From Sporosarcina sp. (GTDB lineage: Bacteria > Bacillota > Bacilli > Bacillales_A > Planococcaceae): DNA of 64,000 bases. Of this stretch, positions 9,019-17,757 are shown in pieces. The stretch's first letter is position 1. Every line of letters begins with the position of its first letter. The stretch lies in assembly GCF_029257255.1 (NCBI RefSeq), contig NZ_JARICI010000036.1, positions 1 to 64,000 on the forward strand, given 5' to 3'. Below the pieces are notes generated by a model. That model was not told the DNA's origin and did no database searches. It saw only the letters and a list, made by a program, of their open reading frames with translations. A program made the position numbers and the translations under genes.

Positions 9019-9300
9019 TCATCCTCCGGTGACGCAACGTTCCACGGTATGCTGTGCTTCAAATTCCGCATATAAACATTCTGCCGCGATATTGAGGTTG
9101 ATCTGCGACATTTCAACATAGCCTCTGATCATAGCTTCCCGCAATAAAGAAGCCTCACCACTCTCCATATGTCTCTCTGTTGTCATATAAACGAAATCAT
9201 CCTGCATCTGTTCCCGTTGAAAGATTGCGTCTTCATTTTGCTGTTGCAATCTCTTTGAGGCTATACTTACTATTCTTTTTTCGTTTTTATTCGTACGCAA
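9019..9300 (-). CDS. ndoAI: NdoAI (EndoAI) antitoxin, unusual N-terminal domain
   Basis: The C-terminal half ([18 protein letters not shown] and following AEx[11 protein letters not shown]) is a clear EndoAI antitoxin, the part that wraps NdoA. The N-terminal half, which should be a ribbon-helix-helix DNA-binding domain with an SLP-type strand, is instead [13 protein letters not shown] and following polar residues; it keeps the length but matches the usual sequence poorly. GGAGGTG stands 7 nt before a TTG, giving 93 residues like B. subtilis EndoAI; an ATG eight codons upstream has no usable spacing. DNA binding and autoregulation are therefore less certain than toxin neutralisation. Confidence 0.85.
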   Translation of the reverse strand: MRTNKNEKRIVSIASKRLQQQNEDAIFQREQMQDDFVYMTTERHMESGEASLLREAMIRGYVEMSQINLNIAAECLYAEFEAQHTVERCVTGG

Positions 9301-9477
9301 CTTGAGCACCTCCGACAAACCCATCCCTTTTATTTCTATATCAAATCTATCTTACCATTGAACTGCTAATATGAAAAGACATGGTTTGAACTCTTCTGAC
9401 AAGAAATGCAAGTTTATTCAGTAGTTTGTCGAAATGAAGGATGCTGCTTCGAATGTTTTCATTAGTTTTTAGTCTTT

Positions 9478-10593
9478 TTATTTGTAAACTCTTGGAATAC
9501 GCTCTGAAAGCATTACGGCTATTTCGTAAGGGATGGTACACAGTCGTTCTGCCCATTCTTCCATGGTGATTTCTTCGTCTCCCTGTTTACCAATCAAAGT
9601 TACTTTCTCACCTTCCGGAAATTCGTGCGGCAGCTTCACCATGCACTGATCCATGCAGATCGTGCCCACAATTGGTACCCTTCTACCGCCCACTATTACT
9701 TCTTGCCCTGTTAGCGCACGTTTCAAACCATCTGCATAGCCGATCGGCAATGTACCGATCCAGTCGTTTTCTGACGTAATATATTTCCCTCCATAACTGA
9801 TCCCCTCACCTGCCCGGACCTTTTTCACATAGGACAGTTCGGTTTCAAGCGTCATCGCTCTTTGCAGCTTAAATGGCATTTTTTTAGCCACAACTGCAGA
9901 AGGCGCGATACCGTACAGACTGATACCAAAACGGACAGCGTCCAATGAATACTCAGGAAAAATCAGCGTCCCGGCACTGTTAGATGCATGAACGAGACGC
10001 GGCTTCTCAGGGAAAACATCCACTAATTGCATAAACTTTTGAAACTGCAAGTCAGTCGGCTCTGGTCCTTCTTCATCCGCCCGCGCAAAATGGGTAAATG
10101 TTCCGTCAATCGATAGGTTTTCAGACTGATTAATCGCTTCGATAAGCCTTGCCAGCTCTGTTTCATTCCTGACGCCAATCCTACCCATTCCGCTATCGAT
10201 TTTCACATGGACTTTGCACTTTTTATTGAAACGCTGCAGGTCGCCAACTTTCTCCGCCCACACAACACTTGTTACAGTAACTGTAATATTTTTCTGGGCC
10301 GCGTACTTTGCAAACGATACAGGAGACGGCCCCAGCACGAGAATATCAGTCTGCGGATCGTGCTTCCTGAGCGCCAGTGCTTCATCCGGCGTCGCAACAG
10401 CGAACATTTCTGCTCCTGCTGCGAGCGCCGCGGATGAAGCTTCTGCCACCCCATGTCCATAACCATCCGCTTTCACGACGGCTATCAGTTTCGTTTCATT
10501 CGGGAGATAAGACACTACTTGTTGTGCGTTATGCTTTATTGCTGCTGTATTGATTACGGCTCTAGTCGGCCGAAAATCCATGTTGTTACACAT
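9478..10593 (-). CDS. alr: Alanine racemase
   Basis: This is a 371-residue fold-type III PLP enzyme. The PLP lysine is in AVVKADGYGHGVAEA near residue 43 and the catalytic tyrosine in GEGISYGGKY near 265. It makes D-alanine for peptidoglycan and, with Ddl, MurF and MurB in the same window, the D-Ala-D-Ala branch. The ATG has GAGGTG 7 nt upstream. It follows the LolA-like lipoprotein gene and precedes ndoAI, as in B. subtilis. Confidence 0.95.
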   Translation of the reverse strand: MCNNMDFRPTRAVINTAAIKHNAQQVVSYLPNETKLIAVVKADGYGHGVAEASSAALAAGAEMFAVATPDEALALRKHDPQTDILVLGPSPVSFAKYAAQKNITVTVTSVVWAEKVGDLQRFNKKCKVHVKIDSGMGRIGVRNETELARLIEAINQSENLSIDGTFTHFARADEEGPEPTDLQFQKFMQLVDVFPEKPRLVHASNSAGTLIFPEYSLDAVRFGISLYGIAPSAVVAKKMPFKLQRAMTLETELSYVKKVRAGEGISYGGKYITSENDWIGTLPIGYADGLKRALTGQEVIVGGRRVPIVGTICMDQCMVKLPHEFPEGEKVTLIGKQGDEEITMEEWAERLCTIPYEIAVMLSERIPRVYK

Positions 10594-10674
10594 ACGTATT
10601 CACCTCGTCGGGATAGACTTTCTGCTTAATTATCTATCCTGAACCAGAAGCAAGTCAATTGTTAGAATCGCTTA

Positions 10675-11703
10675 TCATTTCGCTTCCGTGACAGTCATCG
10701 AATTGGCGACAGTAATCAGCTCTTCCTTACTCAGCGTTTCAGAGGCAACAAAGAACGAAACTCCGTTCACTTCCCAATGAATTGACTGATCCGTTAACGC
10801 TGCTACCGCAAAGCCTAAGTCCACAGGATCACCTTCTACTGATACAGCCAACTGGTTTAACGGCTTTTCTGCCGGCTCCTGTATAACCAAAAATTCCTTT
10901 TCTCCGCTGAACGTCATCAAGATGCGCTGACCATTATCCGTTGTGATAACTTGCTCATCTGATAAAGTAGAGCCTTCCCAATTAACTGCCGGGTAATACG
11001 TTTGATATCCAGTTTTGTCGTCGGTTTCTGTAGCTTCTTCATCTTTTTCTGCATCCGCCTGATCATTTTCTGCTTTCGGCGGATCCATCTTCACTGCGTA
11101 ATCCGCTACTTTATGTTCCACTCCCAATGAAATCTTTGAGAATTTAATGGCGATCTTTTCCTCGCCCGTTTCATCATGAATCGTTACTTTTGTCGGTAGC
11201 AATGTTTTCTTGTCAATATGAACTTTCTGTGTAGGCAATAGTTTCTTATGATTATTGCGCGTTGCCGTTTTAAACACATACTCTTTGTCTTTTTCTTCCA
11301 TCACTACTTCTTTATCCGCCTTGATATCTTCCGCCAGCGTGCCGATTAAATAGCCTTGGCTGTTTTGTGCAGGCCAATCACTTTGGAATTTGTACGTCTT
11401 GCCGAGTGATGGCGTAATAACAAAGACGCCTTCTTCATTGCGCACGATCATTTGGGAATCTTCATTTCCCGCCTGCGTTACGTTGACCTTGTAAAATTCC
11501 GGCTTAGTGTGCCAAACTTCCACATCATATACCCGAGGTTCTGCACCTGTTTTAATTTCCATTGATGCATTCAATTCATAGCCTTTCGTTTCGTTCCATT
11601 TATTGCTGAGCTTCTTCATAACATCTTCTTTAGAAGGCTTTCCACATCCCCCTAATACTAGCAAGACTGCTGCGACCATTACCAACAGAAATCGTTTCCG
11701 CAT
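10675..11703 (-). CDS. ydcC: LolA-like lipoprotein (YdcC type)
   Basis: This 342-residue protein has a short basic start, a hydrophobic stretch and the lipobox VLGGC near residue 20, so it should be a membrane-anchored lipoprotein facing outside. The rest resembles the LolA/LppX beta-fold proteins annotated as outer-membrane lipoprotein sorting homologues; in Gram-positives the role is not established. An acidic linker rich in D and E occurs near 215-235. It stands between acpS and alr as in Bacillus. AAAGGATG precedes the ATG. Confidence 0.85.
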   Translation of the reverse strand: MRKRFLLVMVAAVLLVLGGCGKPSKEDVMKKLSNKWNETKGYELNASMEIKTGAEPRVYDVEVWHTKPEFYKVNVTQAGNEDSQMIVRNEEGVFVITPSLGKTYKFQSDWPAQNSQGYLIGTLAEDIKADKEVVMEEKDKEYVFKTATRNNHKKLLPTQKVHIDKKTLLPTKVTIHDETGEEKIAIKFSKISLGVEHKVADYAVKMDPPKAENDQADAEKDEEATETDDKTGYQTYYPAVNWEGSTLSDEQVITTDNGQRILMTFSGEKEFLVIQEPAEKPLNQLAVSVEGDPVDLGFAVAALTDQSIHWEVNGVSFFVASETLSKEELITVANSMTVTEAK

Positions 11704-11797
11704 TCAATTCATCCTTTCTCCAATCAATTCGGGTAGCTTATCTTATGAAAGGTATGAATGGATTATGCGAGCTTGTGTTAAAGTTTACGAGTTTGCT

Positions 11798-12154
11798 TCA
11801 GGATTGCATAAGAATCACTTGCGCAGCAGCTACAGTCTGGGTATGCGTGATGCTGACGAAGCCGCTGATCCGTTGCTGCTTGAAGTACAGAACAGGGCGG
11901 CCGCTCGGTTCCGACAAGATTTCAATGTCGAGAAAACCGCAGTCTGCACCGATACCTGTGCCGCGCGCTTTAGAAAAGGCTTCTTTTGCGGCAAACCGCC
12001 CCGCCAGGTACTCAGTCTGGCGATGTTCCTTTAATTGTTGATAGATTTCCAGTTCCGCTTCCGATAAAATGCGCTCCCGAAATTTTGTGCTGCGGCCGTT
12101 CAGACGGGCCACGCGATCGAGTTCTACAATATCTAGACCAATTCCTTGAATCAA
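11798..12154 (-). CDS. acpS: Holo-[acyl-carrier-protein] synthase
   Basis: This is a 118-residue AcpS-type phosphopantetheinyl transferase. The Mg-binding motifs are IQGIGLDIVEL at the start and RFAAKEAFSKARGTGIG near residue 52. It converts apo-ACP to holo-ACP for fatty acid synthesis. I choose a TTG start, 8 nt after AAAGGAG, because the ATG three codons upstream touches the ribosome binding site and because the family normally begins M-I-x-G-I-G-x-D. It diverges from the rhomboid gene with a 68-bp shared control region. Confidence 0.93.
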   Translation of the reverse strand: MIQGIGLDIVELDRVARLNGRSTKFRERILSEAELEIYQQLKEHRQTEYLAGRFAAKEAFSKARGTGIGADCGFLDIEILSEPSGRPVLYFKQQRISGFVSITHTQTVAAAQVILMQS

Positions 12155-12168
12155 AATGAACATCTCCT

Positions 12169-12197
12169 TTCACATCAGCATCAAATATAGGTATAAT
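12169..12197 (+). promoter_or_regulatory. SigA-type promoter of the rhomboid gene
   Basis: TTCACA, 17 bp and a perfect TATAAT precede the rhomboid ATG by about 25 bp. The -35 box lies immediately beside the acpS ribosome binding site on the other strand. Confidence 0.75.
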
Positions 12198-12222
12198 CAG
12201 TACAGAAGATTGAGGTGAAACC

Positions 12223-12831
12223 ATGTTTATACGAACGGAAAACTTTTCACAGTACGTGCGCGCTTACCCTGTCGTGACGTTTTTACTGGCCCTGAATATC
12301 GGAATTTTTATTTTGGCGTGGATTCCCGGCATTGGCGGTCAGATTCTTGTATGGGGAATCGGCGATAATTTCCTGATTGCAAACGGCGAGTACTGGCGTT
12401 TACTTACGCCAATGTTCCTTCACGGCGGATTTACCCACTTACTGTTTAATATGTTCTCTTTATTTATTTTTGGACCTGAGCTTGAAAAGATCGCAGGGAA
12501 GGCCCGGTTTATTACAATTTATATGCTGGCTGGCCTGTTCGGCGATATCGCGACGTATTTCCTGCAGTTACCTGATTACAGACATTTGGGCGCTAGCGGT
12601 GCAATTTTCGGTGTGTTCGGTGCATTCGGTGCACTTGTTTATTATACGAAGCACGTGTTCCCGCAGCTGAAGCAAGTAATTTTGCCGATTATTGTGATCA
12701 GTGTGGTGATGACGTTTGTCGGTACAAATATCAACGTGACAGCGCATATTGCAGGGCTGATTACCGGTTTCATTATCGGGCTAAGCTATTTCAATCCAAA
12801 GAATATTGTGAGCTGGCGAAAGAAACGCTAG
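12223..12831 (+). CDS. ydcA: Rhomboid family intramembrane serine protease
   Basis: This is a 202-residue six-helix membrane protein. The catalytic serine is in HLGASGAIFGVFGAFG near residue 125 and the catalytic histidine in NVTAHIAGLITGFIIG near 180; the L1 region has WRLLTPMFLHGGFTHLLFN near residue 60 (19 residues). Rhomboids cleave transmembrane segments. GAGGTG precedes the ATG by 5 nt. It is a single gene closed by a strong terminator. Confidence 0.93.
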   Translation: MFIRTENFSQYVRAYPVVTFLLALNIGIFILAWIPGIGGQILVWGIGDNFLIANGEYWRLLTPMFLHGGFTHLLFNMFSLFIFGPELEKIAGKARFITIYMLAGLFGDIATYFLQLPDYRHLGASGAIFGVFGAFGALVYYTKHVFPQLKQVILPIIVISVVMTFVGTNINVTAHIAGLITGFIIGLSYFNPKNIVSWRKKR

Positions 12832-12840
12832 CTGAACACA

Positions 12841-12872
12841 AAGCCAGACAAGTTTGCTTGTCTGGCTTTTTT
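12841..12872 (+). terminator. Terminator after the rhomboid gene
   Basis: AAGCCAGACAAG and CTTGTCTGGCTT form a perfect 12-bp stem around a 4-nt loop, followed by a run of six T on the plus strand. Confidence 0.92.
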
Positions 12873-12901
12873 GCGTTGCAAATAGTTAGTAAGTAGTTAC
12901 A

Positions 12902-12943
12902 ATACCGTTTCCCTGCGTTTCAGGCGGACGTGCAGGGAAACGG
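12902..12943. repeat. Dispersed repeat copy 1 with 12-bp inverted repeat
   Basis: The 29 bp at 12902-12930 match, in reverse orientation, 54990-55018 with one difference (core CTGAAACGCAGGGAAACGG on the minus strand). Here the core also forms a perfect 12-bp inverted repeat (12905-12916 with 12932-12943). Both copies lie between the terminator of a plus gene and the stop codon of a convergent minus gene. Confidence 0.8.
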
Positions 12944-12960
12944 CTTCCTAACCCACAACC

Positions 12961-14502
12961 CTATTCACCTTTATTTAATTCAACATATTCTTCGCCTTCA
13001 ACCCGATGTTCATACCACGCCAAAAACTGTTCTGCTGCTTCTTCGGGCATGTGGCGGATTGCTGGGGAGTCTGCTGTCATGCCGGATTTTACGTTGACTG
13101 TTAGGGTAGCTACTTTATTTCTGCGGTGGAAATAGTTTTGGTCCATCTCCATTGACTGTATTCTGTTCTTTTCCGTAAACACAGTGTGTCGGCTGATGGT
13201 CCGGAACCGCATTGTCAGCTGCTTCGGCAAAATGGAGTAAGCTGCCGTGTTGTACTGCCATCGTCCAAATGCCCAAACGACAGGGAGCAAGATCAGCGCA
13301 AACAAGCCGTACGGGAAGAAAAAGTAGGATACAGCTCCTGCTGCGGCCAATACCAGAAGCAATTTAAAACGGTAGTAGAAACGTTTACCGCGGCCACTAA
13401 GCTTCTCTTCAGGCATATCGAAATCGAGATTAGGAAACAGCTCCTGCAGCGGTTCGATTACGCGGTTTCGTTTGGCCAGCGGAAACAGTTTGATTCGCGC
13501 GCTCTCCCCCATACCACCTGCACTGTTGACGATCACCGTTGCATAACCGAATAATTGGCGCACAGGATTCTCTGCGATCGTAATATTTTGTACGCGATTA
13601 AGCGGTACCGTTACACGTTTCTTCTCGAGCAATCCTCTGGTGATAATCAAATCATCTTTTTCCAATATTACTTTGAAATCATAATTCGCGAGAAATGTCA
13701 TGGCTACAGACAGCAGCCAGACAATAAGGAAACCAAGCAAAATCATGATTGTGATTACCAGTACACCAAAACGCACGAATGATTCAAGTTCGCCGAACAA
13801 CCATTCAAACGGGATCAATTCTTCAATTTGTGACAAAAACACAACGGCACCTGATAAAATAACACCGATTCCACCTGAAGTGGTAGCAAGCATCAGCAGG
13901 TCGCCTGTCGTCATCGAGAAAACTGTATTCACAGGCTTAACAATTTGTTTTACAGCATCGGTTTCAAGTTCCTGACGAAGTACCAGCTCACCGTCTTCAT
14001 TGCTTCTTGAAGAAGGACCGATAATCCGGAATTGTTTCGCTTTCTGAATTTCTTCCTCGATCTGCCGGGCAGCCTCTTTCGTAATTGCTGTCAGCTCTGC
14101 CTCTGCATCCTTGCCGGAAGAAGACCCCGCTGTTTCCACTTTCACTTTCACCAAATTAAACATACGATGAAAAATTCCTTCTGTATAATCCAAGCTCTGT
14201 ATCCGGTCATATGGGATGTAGCGTTTTTTTCGGACGAAAAGCCCTGAGACCATCCGCAACTCCTGATCTTCAAACCAATAATCAAATCGGCGCCATTTCA
14301 CAATGCCAGAAACGAGCGTAATGAGTATGAGTAATCCGAAGATGATAAATGATGAATACTGAAGGAACCATGGTCCCGAACGTTCCCCTTTGAAGCCGTT
14401 GACAAGCACCAAGATAATGAATGGCCCAATCAGTTCTTTTAAGGTTTTCGCAGTTTCCACTACCGCCGTCACCCAATGCAATTTATAGTGCTGTTCAGAC
14501 AT
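12961..14502 (-). CDS. ydbT: PH-domain membrane protein YdbT
   Basis: About 513 residues with repeated bacterial PH-like (DUF304) domains, each preceded by paired hydrophobic helices; the basic motif RKKRYIPYDRIQSLDY and its second copy KKRVTVPLNRVQNITI mark the two clearest. Function is unknown; in B. subtilis the ydbST pair has been linked to resistance to certain lantibiotics or bacteriocins, which I state with caution. The chosen ATG overlaps the ydbS stop by 8 bp (ATGTCTGA), and GAAGGA precedes it; the open frame continues 16 codons upstream inside ydbS but without need. Confidence 0.85.
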   Translation of the reverse strand: MSEQHYKLHWVTAVVETAKTLKELIGPFIILVLVNGFKGERSGPWFLQYSSFIIFGLLILITLVSGIVKWRRFDYWFEDQELRMVSGLFVRKKRYIPYDRIQSLDYTEGIFHRMFNLVKVKVETAGSSSGKDAEAELTAITKEAARQIEEEIQKAKQFRIIGPSSRSNEDGELVLRQELETDAVKQIVKPVNTVFSMTTGDLLMLATTSGGIGVILSGAVVFLSQIEELIPFEWLFGELESFVRFGVLVITIMILLGFLIVWLLSVAMTFLANYDFKVILEKDDLIITRGLLEKKRVTVPLNRVQNITIAENPVRQLFGYATVIVNSAGGMGESARIKLFPLAKRNRVIEPLQELFPNLDFDMPEEKLSGRGKRFYYRFKLLLVLAAAGAVSYFFFPYGLFALILLPVVWAFGRWQYNTAAYSILPKQLTMRFRTISRHTVFTEKNRIQSMEMDQNYFHRRNKVATLTVNVKSGMTADSPAIRHMPEEAAEQFLAWYEHRVEGEEYVELNKGE

Positions 14503-14974
14503 CGTCCTTCGCCACCCTTGCAAACATGGAAATTCGGTTGCGCAATTCATCTGCTTCCTCTGTCACCAAAGCAGGTATTGAATGATTGGTTGCTGCTGTG
14601 GAGATTGTGATGGAGGCTAGACCGTATTTACGTAAAATCGGACCTTCCGCCGTGTCTACATGCTGTACGCGGACCATCGGGATCAATGTGCGGTTGACGA
14701 TGAACAATCCGTGCTGCAGTTCAATTTCCGCTTCCCGCACTTCATAGCGCCAACGTTCCCATCTGATTTTCGGGAATAAGTAGATGGAGAAAAATGCTTG
14801 CAGAATGATAACAGCTGCGATCATAATGCCAATCCATTTCGGCCATTCGAAATAATAAATTAGAAATCCTAAACCAGCCGCAACGGCCAGCACAATTACA
14901 GTTTGTATAACTCCATATAACCTCCAGACTGTCAGACCTTTTCTGGAAATTTGATTTGCAGGCTGCTGTCTCAC
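14495..14974 (-). CDS. ydbS: PH-domain membrane protein YdbS
   Basis: This 159-residue protein has two transmembrane helices (about residues 20-60) followed by one bacterial PH domain with NRTLIPMVRVQHVDT, the same motif seen in YdbT. It is the partner of YdbT and overlaps it by 8 bp, so the two are translationally coupled. I start it at a GTG 8 nt after AAAGGAG, which gives the length I recall for B. subtilis YdbS; an upstream in-frame ATG adds 20 residues without a better ribosome binding site. Confidence 0.88.
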   Translation of the reverse strand: MRQQPANQISRKGLTVWRLYGVIQTVIVLAVAAGLGFLIYYFEWPKWIGIMIAAVIILQAFFSIYLFPKIRWERWRYEVREAEIELQHGLFIVNRTLIPMVRVQHVDTAEGPILRKYGLASITISTAATNHSIPALVTEEADELRNRISMFARVAKDDV

Positions 14975-15061
14975 TCCATCAGCTCCTTTATAAAGTTCTA
15001 TTATGTATACGGTGAAACTCAAAAAACGTTTCATTCTACCCGATCATATCATAATTAAACG

Positions 15062-15096
15062 AAAAAAATCCGGGCTGCCAGAAGCAAACCCGGATT
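15062..15096 (-). terminator. Terminator after cshA
   Basis: On the minus strand AATCCGGG and CCCGGATT form an 8-bp stem around a 14-nt loop, followed by a T-tract of seven bases. It separates cshA from ydbS. Confidence 0.85.
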
Positions 15097-15112
15097 GTAT
15101 CTATTCTATTTC

Positions 15113-16636
15113 TTATCGCTCTGAACGATTGCTACTGCTGCTGCGACGTGAACCGCCGTCTCTTCTGCCGCCATCGCGTGGGCCGCTGCTACGTCTTGAA
15201 CCGCCAGCACCGCCGCCACTAAAGTTTCTGCTGCGTCCACCTTGAGAACGTCCGCCTCCGCTGCTGCGATTGCCTTTATAGCCGCCGCGATTACCGCCGG
15301 AAGAAGTTCTGCGTGATGGAAGAGGGCGCTCTTCTGTAATATTTACAGGAGTCTCATCCACATCCTTCGTCAATGAACGAAGAGCTGCTGCGATGATATC
15401 TTTCGCATCAAATTTCTCAAGAAGCTGGCCTGCAAGTCCTGCATAGTCTTCTGAGTTTTTTTGTTCTACTGCTTCAGTTAAAGATTCTACCGCTAATTTC
15501 TTTTGTTCCATTAACGCTTCATCAGATGTTGGTGGACGTAAAGGAGTCATACGCTTCTTAGTCGTTTCCTCAACGATTCGTAGGTAGCCCATTTCACGCG
15601 GTGTTACAAAAGTAACTGCCACTCCACTCTTACCTGCACGGCCTGTACGCCCGATACGGTGAACATAGCTTTCTGGATCTTGAGGGATATCGAAGTTGTA
15701 AACATGTGTTACACCCGTGATATCCAAACCACGTGCTGCTACGTCTGTCGCTACAAGCACATCGATTTTATTCTCTTTGAACTGACGCAATACTGACATA
15801 CGCTTCGATTGAGTTAAATCACCGTGGATTCCTTCCGCTAAGTAACCGCGAATGCTAAGTGCATGTGCAAGCTCATCCACCCGGCGCTTTGTACGGCCAA
15901 AGACAATTGCAAGTTCCGGTTGGTGAACGTTTAGCAATCTTGAAAGAATATCAAACTTCTCACGTTCGTGTGATTTTACGAAAAACTGCTCAATATTTTC
16001 AACAGTCATTTCTTTTGATTTAATTTTCACTATTTCAGGATTCTTCATGAATGTTTCTGCAATTTTACGGATCGGAGCAGGCATCGTTGCTGAGAATAGC
16101 AATGTCTGGCGCTCAGCCGGTACACTTGCAAGAATTGTGTTGATATCTTCAATGAAGCCCATGTTTAACATTTCATCTGCTTCGTCCAAGACAAGCGTCT
16201 GAACGTTATCCAGCTTCAATGTTTTACGGTTGATATGATCCAGGATACGTCCTGGTGTACCCACTACAATGTTCGGATTGTTGCGAAGCGCACGGATTTG
16301 ACGTCCAATTTCCTGTCCGCCATAAACGGAAAGTACTTTCGCACGACTTCCGAAACCTACTCTATAGATCTCTTCTGATACTTGGATAGCCAATTCACGA
16401 GTCGGTGCGATGACCAGTGCCTGTACTGCATTACTTTTTGGATCCAATTTTTCAATGATCGGAATACCAAAAGCTGCAGTTTTACCTGTACCCGTCTGAG
16501 CCTGACCGATTACGTCGCGGCCTTCCATACCAAATGTAATTGTACCTTCCTGGATCGGTGTTGCTTCTTCAAACCCCATGCGTAGCAAGGCGTTCTGTGT
16601 TGTTTCACTAATATTCAATTCTGAAAACTTCGTCAA
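15113..16636 (-). CDS. cshA: DEAD-box RNA helicase CshA
   Basis: This is a 507-residue helicase with Q motif (GFEEATPIQ), Walker [19 protein letters not shown], and motif [12 protein letters not shown]. After the two RecA-like cores (to about 370) comes a linker and a low-complexity tail rich in R, G and S (from about 440), typical of RNA-binding helicase tails. CshA works in mRNA turnover with the RNA degradosome, in ribosome assembly and in the cold. I place the start at TTG, 9 nt after AAGGAG; the ATG three codons upstream is only 1 nt from it. It is monocistronic, with a leader of unknown role. Confidence 0.93.
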   Translation of the reverse strand: MTKFSELNISETTQNALLRMGFEEATPIQEGTITFGMEGRDVIGQAQTGTGKTAAFGIPIIEKLDPKSNAVQALVIAPTRELAIQVSEEIYRVGFGSRAKVLSVYGGQEIGRQIRALRNNPNIVVGTPGRILDHINRKTLKLDNVQTLVLDEADEMLNMGFIEDINTILASVPAERQTLLFSATMPAPIRKIAETFMKNPEIVKIKSKEMTVENIEQFFVKSHEREKFDILSRLLNVHQPELAIVFGRTKRRVDELAHALSIRGYLAEGIHGDLTQSKRMSVLRQFKENKIDVLVATDVAARGLDITGVTHVYNFDIPQDPESYVHRIGRTGRAGKSGVAVTFVTPREMGYLRIVEETTKKRMTPLRPPTSDEALMEQKKLAVESLTEAVEQKNSEDYAGLAGQLLEKFDAKDIIAAALRSLTKDVDETPVNITEERPLPSRRTSSGGNRGGYKGNRSSGGGRSQGGRSRNFSGGGAGGSRRSSGPRDGGRRDGGSRRSSSSNRSER

Positions 16637-16947
16637 AATATTCATTCTCCTTTATTTCTTCATTTGACAATTGGTTACATTTGCAAATGAAAGCGCGGCA
16701 ACTTCGAGCCATATACTTTGAAAGTGGGAGCATTTCCGATAGATCCATCTCTGGCATTTAAAAACTCATGGGAGCATTTCTGCGGATGGAGAGGGGTCAT
16801 ATCAATCACGCCTCAGCGTCATTGCGTCCAGATTTATTTAAGTAGCACAATGGTTAAACCTGTGACATACAAGGAAAGCCCGGTCCTTGCCGAGCGGTTA
16901 GATCGGCAAATCATTGCTAGTTTGCCTAATTATCCACCGTTTTATTC
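16637..16947. other. Untranslated region upstream of cshA
   Basis: About 310 bp without a supported gene. It contains the perfect 12-bp palindrome CATTTGCAAATG (16678-16689), 45 bp before the cshA start, and a TTGCCGA/TCGGCAA inverted repeat near 16888-16910. A plus-strand open frame here (about 84 codons) has no ribosome binding site and no recognisable product. No clear -35/-10 pair was found, so the transcript start of cshA is open; a long leader would fit cold-regulated helicase mRNAs. Confidence 0.5.
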
Positions 16948-16981
16948 AAAAAAAAGTACTCTCCGCAAATAAACGGAAGAG
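16948..16981 (-). terminator. Terminator after the ddl-murF-esterase group
   Basis: On the minus strand CTCTTCCG and CGGAGAG pair as a 7-bp stem with one bulged base around an 8-nt loop, followed by a tract of eight T. It lies about 80 bp past the esterase stop. Confidence 0.6.
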
Positions 16982-17064
16982 CGCCGTGTAAATGTATCCA
17001 ATTCCTCTCATGAGTTTACCACGGCCGGCGTAAAACTGCAATGAATCAGCTTAAGTTCTATTAA

Positions 17065-17757
17065 TCAGTCTTTTGATAGGAATGACAGTACTCTAGAAAA
17101 CCACTCATTTCGGTCGTCACTGTAGCAAATGTGATGTTTTCCATGCTCCGAATAAATCAAATGTTTTTCATCTGAGCCAAGCTGTTCAAACAGCAAATCC
17201 GCTGTCGCAGCAGGCACAATGCCGTCACGTTTCCCCTGTACAATACAGACAGGCGTTTGCACAACATGATGATAGGGCCGGACTAAGCGGACTACTTTTA
17301 AGAACTCAAGCGTCGCACGGACTGGTGTATGCATCAGCTTGTAATTGTAGAGATGATAAAACGAATCTGCAGGATAGCGGTGTCTCTTGGAAGATTTCAT
17401 CATGATCCTGGCATCTTTTAGAAGAATCCGTGGACTAATATATTTAGCCGCGGCACTCAGCAAAACCAGTTTATCAATCGGATAACGCAGAGACAGATAC
17501 ATCGCAATTAATCCCCCCATCGAAAAGCCGATGACGATGACACGGTCTGTTTCTTTCATCAACCGTTGCAATTCGAGTTCCGCGGCCATAATCCATGAAG
17601 CAGCAGAACCTTCCTGCAGACCGCGGTCTAGCTCATGTCCCGGCAAAACCGGAACAACTATTTTCCAATCGGTATGAAGTTTCAAATATTGTCTAAACGG
17701 AGCCACTTCAAACGGGCCGCCGGTAAAACCATGGACAAACAGAACGCCTGTTGTCAC
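17065..17757 (-). CDS. Alpha/beta-hydrolase, carboxylesterase type (Est30-like)
   Basis: This 230-residue alpha/beta hydrolase opens with the oxyanion-hole segment VLFVHGFTGGP and has the nucleophile elbow VIGFSMGGL near residue 85; a C-terminal catalytic histidine is likely in EHGKHHICYSDDR. Relatives hydrolyse short-chain esters or monoacylglycerols; the substrate here is not evident. The start is a GTG that overlaps the murF stop (GTGA), with GAGG 7 nt upstream, so the open frame running further into murF is not used. It is the last gene of a ddl-murF-esterase operon. Confidence 0.85.
   Translation of the reverse strand: MTTGVLFVHGFTGGPFEVAPFRQYLKLHTDWKIVVPVLPGHELDRGLQEGSAASWIMAAELELQRLMKETDRVIVIGFSMGGLIAMYLSLRYPIDKLVLLSAAAKYISPRILLKDARIMMKSSKRHRYPADSFYHLYNYKLMHTPVRATLEFLKVVRLVRPYHHVVQTPVCIVQGKRDGIVPAATADLLFEQLGSDEKHLIYSEHGKHHICYSDDRNEWFSRVLSFLSKD

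Noticed and set aside
11603-12041. Long plus-strand frames antisense to acpS and ydcC
   Set aside because: They overlap the certain acpS gene and the start of the lipoprotein gene, and have no gene-like protein sequence.
16718-16972. Plus-strand ORF of 84 codons upstream of cshA
   Set aside because: TTG start without a Shine-Dalgarno site and no recognisable protein; it overlaps the terminator of the esterase gene.
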